The notes below the pieces were generated by a model. The model saw nothing but the letters and a program-made list of their open reading frames with translations. It was not told where the DNA came from and did not search any database. From Lachnospiraceae bacterium UBA3386 (lineage in GTDB: Bacteria > Bacillota > Clostridia > Lachnospirales > Lachnospiraceae): a DNA stretch of 11,854 bases. The stretch spans positions 1 to 11,854 of the forward strand of contig DEPS01000027.1 of assembly GCA_002358875.1 (NCBI GenBank), written 5' to 3'. Positions 3,839 through 10,778 of this stretch are shown one piece after another; the stretch's first letter is position 1; every line of letters begins with the position of its first letter. A program made the position numbers and the translations under genes.

Positions 3839-6327
3839 CGGAATTAAAGAGGGAGAGTCCGATGGAGGGTTTTCCTTACAGGGTCGAGCTCCTCGCCCCG
3901 GCAGGCAGCCGGGAGGCATTGTACGGCGCTCTGAGCGCGGGAGCGGATGCGGTCTATCTGGGCGGAGAGCGCTTTGGCGCCCGCGCCTATGCGGAGAATT
4001 TTTCCAAAGAGGACATCTGCAGCGCCCTCCGCACGGCTCACGTCCTGGGTAAGAAAATATACCTGACAGCCAATGTCCTGACAAGGCAGGATGAGCTTGA
4101 TGATCTGGTGAGCTTTGTGTCGGAGCTGAGCCGGGAGGGGCTCGACGGCGTGATCGTGCAGGACATAGGGGTCCTGGCCGCCCTGCATGAAGCCTGCCCT
4201 GATCTTCCCCTGCACGCCAGCACCCAGATGTCGGTGACGTCCGCGGAAGCTATCAGGTATCTGCGGCAGTTCGGCGTCTGCCGGGTCGTCCCCGCCAGGG
4301 AGCTTTCTCTTTCGGAGATCAGGATGTTGCGTGAGGAGGACGCGGACTATCTGAGCGGAAAAAAAGCCGTTGAGAGGAAGGACGTATTTTCCGGAACTGA
4401 GGCAGGGGGCTTATTAAAGAAGGGGATTTTGGCCTGTGGTCCGTCGGAAGGATCTGCTGAGCTCCGGGAGCCCATTGAGATAGAGGCCTTTATACACGGC
4501 GCCATGTGCTATTCCTATTCAGGCAGGTGCCTGATGTCCAGCTTTCTGGGAGGCCGCAGCGGGAACCGGGGAAGGTGCGCGGGGACATGCAGGCTTCCTC
4601 ACCGGATCCTGGATGAGTCCGGCAGACCGGCGGGCCCGGATGCGAAGAAGAAGGAAGTCTATCCGCTCTCTATGAAGGATATGTGTGTGCTTTCCATCCT
4701 TCCTGAACTGATCGATGCAGGGATCCATTCCTTTAAGATAGAAGGAAGGATGAAAAAGGCTGTATATGCGGCGGGTGTCACGGCGATTTACCGTAAATAC
4801 CTTGACCGCTGTTATGCCTGGATGCAGGAGGGAAGGCCGGGATCATGGAAGGTCGATGAAAAGGACCTGGAGGATCTTCGCTCACTGTACATCAGGACTG
4901 ACCTGGGCACAGGTTATTATCATACCAGAAACGGCAGGAGCCTTCTGACCATAGGAAAACCCGGTTACGCAGGGACGGATGCGGCACTCGAAGAGGAGAT
5001 CAGCGGAAAATACCTGCAGGGACTTCCAAAGAGAGAGATATGCGGCAGAGCTGTCTTCAGGATCGGGGAACCGGCCCGGATGTATGTCGACTGCGCCGGT
5101 GTTTCAGCATCCGTAGAGGGGGCTCTGGTCCAGGCTTCGTCAGCAAGACCCCTGGATCATGACGGCCTGTCGGCCCGCCTTCGAAAGACAGGGGACAGCC
5201 TGTTTTTCTTCAGGGAGCTTGAAATAGATGCCGACAGGGAAATCTTTCTCCCTGTGAGTGCGGTCAACGCCCTCAGAAGGGAAGCTCTTGCACGGCTTGA
5301 GGACAGCCTTCTGGATGAATGGAAAAAGAAGGCTGGAAGAAACCTGTCTGAGTCTGCGCGCAGTCCCGGAAAGGAAGAGGCCGGAAGAGAAACAGTTCCC
5401 CCGGCGGCAGATCCAGAGCTCTGGGCCCTTGTCTCTTCGATGGAACAGGCGGCCGCTGCCAAAGAGAGCGGCTGCAGCTGCATCATTGTAGACGGAGATT
5501 TTGAACTGCCGGGCGCCGGAAAAAATGACTTTTCGAAAAAAAATAAGGAAAATATCCGCTGCATCTGTGCCCTTCCGCCTGTTTTTCGCGTCAGTGAAAG
5601 AGAAAGAATCAGATGGATGATCGAAAATGCGGCCGGGAGGGGCTTTTCAGGGATCCTCGTCCGGACGCTGGAGGAGCTTGAAATTGTCCTCGAAATGGGG
5701 TATGATGGCGAAATTGTGTCTGACGCTTCTTTATACGGATGGAACAGGCTGTCGGTCAATGCTCTGGCCAAAGACTGCAGGTGGATCGTCTGCCCGCTTG
5801 AACTCACTCAGGCGCAGATCAGAAATGCTGCAGGTGACAGGTCCTCACAGATGGTGCTGCCCGTCTATGGAAGGGTTCCTATGATGGAGACCGCCGGCTG
5901 TGTCCGCAGGACGGAGAATCTTTGCAGCAAAAAAATGACAGGCCGGGAAAACAGCCGGGGCCTGAGGCAGGCGGAAAGAAAGGATGTTTTTGGTCCGCAG
6001 GGGGTTGACCGGGAGGATTCTTTCTGGTACCTTGAGGACCGCATGGGAAAGAGGCTTCCTGTGCGCTGCCGCTGCGGGAACTGCTCCAATACGATCTACA
6101 ATGCCGTCCCCGTTTCTCTCCATTCTTTTGCGGGAGGAGGGTTTTACAGGGAGGCGGCTGCGCATCTTTGCATGTTTACCACCGAGAGCGCGAAAGAGAC
6201 AAAAGAAATTCTTCAGTTCTTTCTGGAACAGGACGGCTGTCGCGGAAAAGGGAAGAAGACGAAAGGCGCAGCTCGTCCTCCGTTTTCTGAATATACCAAC
6301 GGACATTACAAAAACGGAGCGCTTTAA
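3835..6327 (+). CDS. U32 family protein with DUF3656-type extension (RlhA/collagenase-like)
   Basis: Although named peptidases, characterised U32 members (TrhP, RlhA) are RNA hydroxylation factors. The N-terminal TIM-barrel-like domain starts VELLAPAGSREALYGALSAG and contains GADAVYLGGERFGARAYAENF. The family signature lies around residues 218-252 (EAFIHGAMCYSYSGRC), with Cys225, 232, 248 and 252 in a spacing that fits Fe-S ligation. Later segments (NTIYNAVPVSLH and the CRCGNC cluster, about residues 750-775) fit the long U32/DUF3656 type. E. coli RlhA is roughly 650 residues, so this 830-residue protein is long. Extra material sits at about 170-214 and 700-730. The start at 3835 overlaps the zapA stop and has GGAGG 5 bp upstream. 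ATG 3862, with GGGAGAG just before it, is a real alternative. rRNA hydroxylation is the best guess, not shown. Confidence 0.85.
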   Translation: MTELKRESPMEGFPYRVELLAPAGSREALYGALSAGADAVYLGGERFGARAYAENFSKEDICSALRTAHVLGKKIYLTANVLTRQDELDDLVSFVSELSREGLDGVIVQDIGVLAALHEACPDLPLHASTQMSVTSAEAIRYLRQFGVCRVVPARELSLSEIRMLREEDADYLSGKKAVERKDVFSGTEAGGLLKKGILACGPSEGSAELREPIEIEAFIHGAMCYSYSGRCLMSSFLGGRSGNRGRCAGTCRLPHRILDESGRPAGPDAKKKEVYPLSMKDMCVLSILPELIDAGIHSFKIEGRMKKAVYAAGVTAIYRKYLDRCYAWMQEGRPGSWKVDEKDLEDLRSLYIRTDLGTGYYHTRNGRSLLTIGKPGYAGTDAALEEEISGKYLQGLPKREICGRAVFRIGEPARMYVDCAGVSASVEGALVQASSARPLDHDGLSARLRKTGDSLFFFRELEIDADREIFLPVSAVNALRREALARLEDSLLDEWKKKAGRNLSESARSPGKEEAGRETVPPAADPELWALVSSMEQAAAAKESGCSCIIVDGDFELPGAGKNDFSKKNKENIRCICALPPVFRVSERERIRWMIENAAGRGFSGILVRTLEELEIVLEMGYDGEIVSDASLYGWNRLSVNALAKDCRWIVCPLELTQAQIRNAAGDRSSQMVLPVYGRVPMMETAGCVRRTENLCSKKMTGRENSRGLRQAERKDVFGPQGVDREDSFWYLEDRMGKRLPVRCRCGNCSNTIYNAVPVSLHSFAGGGFYREAAAHLCMFTTESAKETKEILQFFLEQDGCRGKGKKTKGAARPPFSEYTNGHYKNGAL

Positions 6328-6341
6328 AAGAAGCGCGTTTT
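6319..6341 (+). terminator. Hairpin spanning the U32 stop codon, possible weak terminator
   Basis: GCGCTT (6319-6324) and AAGCGC (6331-6336) form a 6-bp stem around a TAAAAG loop containing the TAA stop (6325-6327). GTTTT follows. The stem is short and the T-run only four, so it may attenuate rather than stop transcription into the SEDS gene 60 bp downstream. Confidence 0.35.
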
Positions 6342-6384
6342 CTGCTGCTGTCGGGAAACGGCATCCCGGAATATGGGGATATTT

Positions 6385-7965
6385 ATGAATGCATATGTAG
6401 TCACTTTATCGAAATATGTGAATACAGGAATCCTGGCTCTTTTTACACTGTTGTCATTTCTGGGATTTTTTTGGAATGGAAAAAGAGCAGGAAGGGCAGT
6501 GGAGATCCTTCAGAGGCTGCTCCTGACAGGTTTTCTGCTCAACGCGAATCTGACGATCGCATGGCTCGTCGGAGGCGCGCAGGGAAGAAAGCTTGCTCTT
6601 TTGTGTGCCATGGAGATCCTGTTTCTGATTGCCTTTATGGTGCTGTACAGGATCGTGCACGAAATGGCGAACATGATCCTGTTTAATAATCTCTGTATGC
6701 TCTTGTCTGTCGGATTTGTGATCATTTCCAGAATTTCCTTTTATGGAACGTTGGATGAGATCAGCTACAGGTCGAACGAGCCCGTAAAGCAGTTCGTAAT
6801 GGCTTCAGCCGGACTGATGATCATGCTGATCATACCCTTTTTCAGGCGCTTTTTTGACTCTCTGCGCCATTTCGGGATCGTTTACGGCCTTGTGGGGATC
6901 GTCATGCTGGGCGGTGTTATGCTCCTTAGCACCGCGACCAACGGGGCGAATATTACCTATACTTTTGCCGGGTTTACATTCCAGCCTTCTGAATTTGTAA
7001 AGATCCTGTATATTCTGATGCTGGCGGCCATACTAAGCGGCGAGGTCACGGTTTTCAAGGGGATACTGGTGACGGTTCTGGCCATAATTCATGTCGGGAT
7101 ACTTGTCCTGTCCAGGGATCTGGGAAGTGCCCTGATCTTTTTTGTGGTCTATCTGATGATGCTGTTTGTAGCTTCGGGGAAGTGGTATGTCTTTTTTGCC
7201 GGTGCAGGCCTTGGGGCAGTGGGTGCTGTGGTCTGTTATTTTCTGTTTTCCCACGTGCGGGTAAGGGTGCAGATCTGGCAGGATCCGTTTACGCAGATCG
7301 ATTCACTGGGCTATCAGATCGCGCATTCTCTTTTCGCGATCAGCTACGGAGGCCTGTGGGGGGCCGGGCTCACCCAGGGCGCGCCTTCCAAGATCCCCCT
7401 GGTGGAATCCGATTTCATTTTTTCTGCTATTGTAGAGGAAATGGGACTGGTCTTCGGAATATGCCTGCTTCTTTTATGCATTAATTGTTTTTTGAGAGTA
7501 CTTATTCTCTCAGCAGGATATTCCAACAGGTTTTTCCAGCTTTTTACCTATGGAGCGGCTGTCTGCTACATTTTCCAGACATTTCTCACGGTCGGAGGAG
7601 AAACAAAATTTATCCCTCTGACCGGTGTGACCCTTCCTCTGGTAAGCTACGGAGGAAGCTCGGTCCTCTCGACCCTGACCATGTTCGGGATCATCGAGAT
7701 GATCTTCATACTGCATGATGAAAGGACCGCGCGCTTTATTGCACGCTACGAGGAAGAGCATGCAGGGAAGGAATGGAATGAAGCGGGGAGCCTTGAGGAA
7801 AATCCATTAACGGAAGTTCCCCCGGATGTATATCCGGGACAGGATTCTCTGCTGAAAAACGGGGAAGGTCCTTCCGAAGGCCTGTACGGGGACTGGCATG
7901 AGGATCTGCCGGATAATTTCCCGGTCAATGGTATTTCTGAAGAGGGAATCTTTGACAATCAGTAA
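6385..7965 (+). CDS. FtsW/RodA/SpoVE family (SEDS) peptidoglycan glycosyltransferase
   Basis: SEDS proteins are polytopic membrane enzymes that polymerise lipid II into glycan strands with a partner class B PBP. The 526-residue protein has many hydrophobic segments from residue ~14 to ~443. SEDS motifs are QPSEFVKI (200-207), SRDLGSALIFF (243-253), GGLWGAGLTQG (322-332), ESDFIFSAIVEEMG (341-354) and PLTGVTLPLVSYGGSS (411-426). Asp245 in RDLGSA corresponds to the essential Asp of RodA. I chose ATG 6385 because GGGGA (6375-6379) lies 5 bp before it. ATG 6373 has only GGA 2 bp upstream. The C-terminal ~75 residues form an acidic, proline-containing, probably disordered cytoplasmic tail, longer than in FtsW or RodA. 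The PBP gene follows 54 bp later. Whether it acts in division or elongation cannot be told from sequence. Confidence 0.93.
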   Translation: MNAYVVTLSKYVNTGILALFTLLSFLGFFWNGKRAGRAVEILQRLLLTGFLLNANLTIAWLVGGAQGRKLALLCAMEILFLIAFMVLYRIVHEMANMILFNNLCMLLSVGFVIISRISFYGTLDEISYRSNEPVKQFVMASAGLMIMLIIPFFRRFFDSLRHFGIVYGLVGIVMLGGVMLLSTATNGANITYTFAGFTFQPSEFVKILYILMLAAILSGEVTVFKGILVTVLAIIHVGILVLSRDLGSALIFFVVYLMMLFVASGKWYVFFAGAGLGAVGAVVCYFLFSHVRVRVQIWQDPFTQIDSLGYQIAHSLFAISYGGLWGAGLTQGAPSKIPLVESDFIFSAIVEEMGLVFGICLLLLCINCFLRVLILSAGYSNRFFQLFTYGAAVCYIFQTFLTVGGETKFIPLTGVTLPLVSYGGSSVLSTLTMFGIIEMIFILHDERTARFIARYEEEHAGKEWNEAGSLEENPLTEVPPDVYPGQDSLLKNGEGPSEGLYGDWHEDLPDNFPVNGISEEGIFDNQ

Positions 7966-8019
7966 ACAAACCATAACCAGTCAGGGAAGAAGGGCGGTGA
8001 CCCGTAAAGGGGCGTTAAT

Positions 8020-9633
8020 ATGTGGAAAAAAAGACAGGAGGCAGCCGGAGAGGGCGGCATAAGGATCCCTTCAGGCTCCGGAGGCATCAGGATGGGGGCG
8101 GAACCGGACACAGGGGTTCACGTTGAGTCCGTAAGAGAAAAGGTCAGGCACCAGATCGTTTTCACTGCAGTTATTTTCATAGTTCTGTTTGCTCTTATGA
8201 TAGTGAGTTTTACCGGCTATGCCACGGTACACAGGCGGGAGCTTTTTGACAATGACTATAACGGAAGGGATGTGCTTCTTGAAGAGCATAACCGCAGAGG
8301 AACGATTTTTGGCAGCAGGAGCGGTGAGGAAGTGGCGCTTGCTTTCTCCGACGAAAATAATAACAGGGAATATCCTTTTGGGGATCTGTTCTGTCATGTG
8401 GTCGGTTACTCCATCCTGGGAGGAAGCGGCATTGATGAATATATGAAGTACGAGCTTCTGCATTCTGACATCCCCTTCAAAAGCAAGCTGGAATGTGACC
8501 GGAACAATGAACGCTATCCCGGAAACGATGTCTACACGACACTGGACATAACGCTTCAGGAGTATGCTTATAATGCCATAAAGGCGGAAGATCTGCGGGG
8601 GGCGATCATGATCACACAGCCCGGGACAGGGAAGATCCTTGCCATGGTCTCGAATCCCGGATATGATCCCAATGCGATCGCACAGATCTGGGAGTATCTC
8701 AGAAACGACCAGAGCGGCAACGCCCAGCTCTTAAACCGGGCTACACAGGGGCTCTATGCCCCGGGTTCGACCTTTAAGATCGTTGATGCCGTTGAGTTTT
8801 TACAGGAAGATCCGTCCGCCATCTATTCTTTTTCCTTCAACTGTGATGACGGATGGTATGAATACGAAGGGGAGAGCATTCACTGCTTCGAGGACAAAAA
8901 TCACCGGTACGAGGTGCACGGAAACCAGAATCTTGGAGAGGCTTTTGCCCATTCCTGCAACAGTGCCTTTGCCAGTATCGTTACCGAAAAAATTGACAGA
9001 AACAGGTTCAAAAAGACCCTGAAGAGAATGATGTTTGATTCCCCCCTTCCCTACGATCTGCCATACAGTACCAGTCATTCGCAGCTTCTTGAGGACGGGG
9101 ATATCAGTGCCCACAACCTGATGCAGGTCGCGATCGGACAGGGCACGACAGAGGTCTCCCCCCTTCACATGAATATGATCACTATGGCAGTTGCAAACGG
9201 CGGTGTCCTCATGAGGCCTTATCTTGTCGACAGGGTCTGCACAGCGGAGAATGGACTTCTGCGCCAGTACGATAAGAGAGAAGCCGGAACTCTGATGGAC
9301 AAGGATACAGCCGGCCTGGTCAGGAAGCTCATGCAAGGCGTCACCAGGGTCACCTACAACGAGTCCGACGGCAGCTCTGTCTGGGGGACGGCAAGCGAAT
9401 TTGACGGTACACAGACCTATTACGCTTTCGGTAAGACCGGGACGGCGGAATTTGGAACAGATGAGGATTCACACGCCTGGTTTACGGGCTTCACCGTAAA
9501 AGCGGAAGATGGGGAGGATGGGGAGGCAGATCTTTGCATCACCGTCCTGATCGAAAACGGAGGTGTGGGTTCGGATAAGGCCGTACCCATCGCAAAGGAT
9601 ATCCTGGATCAGTGGTACGGGGAGCCGAGATAA
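8020..9633 (+). CDS. Class B penicillin-binding protein (transpeptidase), probable SEDS partner
   Basis: This membrane-anchored D,D-transpeptidase cross-links glycan made by its SEDS partner. The 537-residue protein has a ~44-residue cytoplasmic tail and one transmembrane helix (about 46-66, IVFTAVIFIVLFALMIVSF). A short pedestal domain follows, including HNRRGTIFGSR (90-100). The transpeptidase domain carries all three active-site motifs: STFK at 250-253 (nucleophile Ser250), SCN at 312-314 and KTGTAE at 472-477. It most resembles the short PbpA-type class B enzymes encoded next to SEDS genes. The start is supported by AAAGGGG (8006-8012), 7 bp upstream. The tail contains GGIRIPSGSGGIRM, a small internal repeat. 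A 9-bp tandem duplication (GATGGGGAG, 9508-9525) encodes DGEDGE in a surface loop near residues 497-502. I see no terminator after it. Confidence 0.93.
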   Translation: MWKKRQEAAGEGGIRIPSGSGGIRMGAEPDTGVHVESVREKVRHQIVFTAVIFIVLFALMIVSFTGYATVHRRELFDNDYNGRDVLLEEHNRRGTIFGSRSGEEVALAFSDENNNREYPFGDLFCHVVGYSILGGSGIDEYMKYELLHSDIPFKSKLECDRNNERYPGNDVYTTLDITLQEYAYNAIKAEDLRGAIMITQPGTGKILAMVSNPGYDPNAIAQIWEYLRNDQSGNAQLLNRATQGLYAPGSTFKIVDAVEFLQEDPSAIYSFSFNCDDGWYEYEGESIHCFEDKNHRYEVHGNQNLGEAFAHSCNSAFASIVTEKIDRNRFKKTLKRMMFDSPLPYDLPYSTSHSQLLEDGDISAHNLMQVAIGQGTTEVSPLHMNMITMAVANGGVLMRPYLVDRVCTAENGLLRQYDKREAGTLMDKDTAGLVRKLMQGVTRVTYNESDGSSVWGTASEFDGTQTYYAFGKTGTAEFGTDEDSHAWFTGFTVKAEDGEDGEADLCITVLIENGGVGSDKAVPIAKDILDQWYGEPR

Positions 9634-9666
9634 TCGGAATACTTACATAAAATCAATATTTTTTAC

Positions 9667-9695
9667 TTGCGCGCCGCAACTGCTTATGTTAATAT
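9667..9695 (+). promoter_or_regulatory. Sigma-A promoter for secG
   Basis: TTGCGC (9667-9672), a 17-bp spacer and TAATAT (9690-9695) form a near-consensus promoter about 60 bp before the secG start. It gives secG transcription independent of the cell-wall genes. It also argues against starting secG at the TTG at 9667, which is the -35 box itself. Confidence 0.65.
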
Positions 9696-9756
9696 CTTTG
9701 TGTTTGGCAAAAAAAACGGAAAAAGAACAATTTTCAGAAAGGACTGGAAACGGAAA

Positions 9757-9996
9757 ATGGGTGTTCTCAGGATTCTATTGACGGTTATCATGATTGTGAT
9801 CAGTATTATCATGACTGTGATCATCCTGATGCAGGAGGGTAAATCACAGGGGCTGGGAGCGATTGCCGGCACAACTGACACATACTGGGGAAAAAACAGG
9901 GGCAGGTCCATGGAGGGCTTCCTCGTAAAGTTTACGACTGGGCTTGTGGTTGTCTTTTTCTTGCTAGCGGTTCTGCTTAACATGAACCTTTTCTGA
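9757..9996 (+). CDS. secG: Preprotein translocase subunit SecG
   Basis: SecG is a small subunit of the SecYEG channel that assists SecA-driven protein export. The 79-residue product has the typical two membrane helices (residues 3-25 and 57-76). The conserved loop LMQEGKSQGLGAIAGTTDTYWGKNRGRS joins them. I chose ATG 9757 because the family starts with a hydrophobic helix directly after Met. The upstream ribosome binding site is unclear: AAAGGA at 9738-9743 is 13 bp away, and a weaker CGGAAA lies immediately before the start. In-frame upstream starts would add charged sequence and run into the promoter. The gene is bounded by its own promoter and terminator. Confidence 0.92.
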   Translation: MGVLRILLTVIMIVISIIMTVIILMQEGKSQGLGAIAGTTDTYWGKNRGRSMEGFLVKFTTGLVVVFFLLAVLLNMNLF

Positions 9997-10009
9997 TCGG
10001 ATCAGACAG

Positions 10010-10036
10010 GGCACCCCCAAGAGGGTGCCTTTTTTT
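10010..10036 (+). terminator. Rho-independent terminator after secG
   Basis: GGCACCC (10010-10016) pairs with GGGTGCC (10023-10029) around a 6-nt loop, followed by seven T (10030-10036). It lies 13 bp after the secG stop, so secG appears to be a single-gene transcript. It leaves only about 55 bp before smpB, and I see no clear promoter in that gap. Confidence 0.88.
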
Positions 10037-10091
10037 ATCGAAGGCCTGCTTAAAGGGATCATTTTTTATTCACCACTCAGAGGTCATTGAA

Positions 10092-10562
10092 ATGGCTGAC
10101 AACAGTTCTTATAAGCTGGTAGCCAATAATAAAAAGGCTTACCATGATTATTTTATCGAAGAAAAATACGAGTGCGGCATTGAGCTGTTCGGGACTGAAG
10201 TGAAGTCGATCCGGATGGGGAAGTGCAGCATTAAGGAGGCTTATGTATCGGTGTCGGGCGGCCAGGCCTATATCGAGGGAATGAATATCAGTCCCTATGA
10301 AAAGGGAAATATATTCAACCGCGAGCCTCTGCGCAAAAGGCGTCTTCTTCTTCACAAGAAGGAGATCCTGCGCCTGCAGGGACAGGTGCAGACAAAGGGA
10401 TATACCATCATGCCGTTGCAGGTCTATTTTAAAAAGGGACTGGTAAAGATCGAGATCGGTCTTGCCCGCGGCAAGAAGCTCTATGACAAGCGCGACGACC
10501 TGCGCAAAAAGGCTGTCCGCAGGGATATGGAGCGTGATTTCAGAGGTGCCATGAAGATATAA
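10092..10562 (+). CDS. smpB: SsrA-binding protein SmpB
   Basis: SmpB binds tmRNA and brings it to stalled ribosomes for trans-translation. The 156-residue protein has the usual family length. It opens with NNKKAYHDYFIEEKYECGIE and continues through LFGTEVKSIR (32-41), where Glu36 sits in the RNA-binding barrel. NISPY (65-69) and RKRRLLLHKKEI (81-92) follow. The basic tail KKLYDKRDDLRKKAVRRD (128-145) is expected to enter the decoding centre. AGAGG (10079-10083) lies 8 bp before the ATG. Its neighbours are the secG terminator upstream and a two-way terminator downstream. No rnr gene lies upstream and no tmRNA gene is seen within the 200 bp downstream. Confidence 0.97.
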   Translation: MADNSSYKLVANNKKAYHDYFIEEKYECGIELFGTEVKSIRMGKCSIKEAYVSVSGGQAYIEGMNISPYEKGNIFNREPLRKRRLLLHKKEILRLQGQVQTKGYTIMPLQVYFKKGLVKIEIGLARGKKLYDKRDDLRKKAVRRDMERDFRGAMKI

Positions 10563-10563
10563 A

Positions 10564-10607
10564 AAAACGGATGATCCGCACAAAGCCTGTACGAAATCAT
10601 CCGTTTT
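10564..10607. terminator. Two-way terminator between smpB and tRNA-Gly
   Basis: AAAACGGATGAT (10564-10575) pairs perfectly over 12 bp with ATCATCCGTTTT (10596-10607) around a 20-nt loop. Read rightward it ends smpB, beginning two bases after the stop codon, although the T-run is only four. Read leftward it ends the tRNA gene and is followed by seven or more T (plus-strand A at 10561-10567), a stronger terminator. One hairpin therefore appears to serve two converging genes. Confidence 0.8.
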
Positions 10608-10611
10608 AAAA

Positions 10612-10682
10612 AGCAGGTGGCGGGAATCGAACCCGTCTCCCCAGCTTGGGAAGCTGGTATTCTACCGATGAACTACACCTGC
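10612..10682 (-). tRNA. tRNA-Gly (anticodon CCC)
   Basis: The minus strand folds into a 71-nt cloverleaf. The acceptor stem GCAGGTG/CACCTGC (7 bp) is followed by a D arm GTTC-ATCGGTA-GAAT. The anticodon stem CCAGC/GCTGG encloses the loop TTCCCAA, giving anticodon CCC at plus-strand 10648-10650, which reads GGG codons. The T arm is ACGGG-TTCGATT-CCCGC with an A-C mismatch at its base, and the discriminator base is T. The 3' CCA is not encoded and must be added by nucleotidyltransferase. It converges on smpB, and the two share the hairpin at 10564-10607. Confidence 0.95.
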
Positions 10683-10726
10683 ATAAAGTGATGTGCCTTT
10701 GTGATATATTGATCGGCACGAATGAT

Positions 10727-10754
10727 ATTATAGCAGAAATGAACGACATTGCAA
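10727..10754 (-). promoter_or_regulatory. Strong promoter for tRNA-Gly
   Basis: On the minus strand, TTGCAA (plus-strand 10749-10754) and TATAAT (10727-10732) are 16 bp apart. A TG lies one base before the -10, giving TGCTATAAT. Transcription should start about 40 bp before the mature tRNA 5' end. The same 96-bp gap must also hold any promoter for the rightward sulfatase gene, for which I see no clear -35/-10 pair. Confidence 0.8.
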
Positions 10755-10778
10755 GTGTTTTAGCGAGGAAATTTTATT

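Noticed and set aside
5157..5807. Leftward open frame of 216 codons opposite the U32 gene
   Set aside because: It is a serine-rich antisense shadow with no ribosome binding site or family motif, and the plus-strand U32 frame is clearly real.
9667..9756. Upstream extension of secG from TTG 9667
   Set aside because: The TTG is the -35 element of a good promoter, and SecG proteins start directly with the first membrane helix at 9757.
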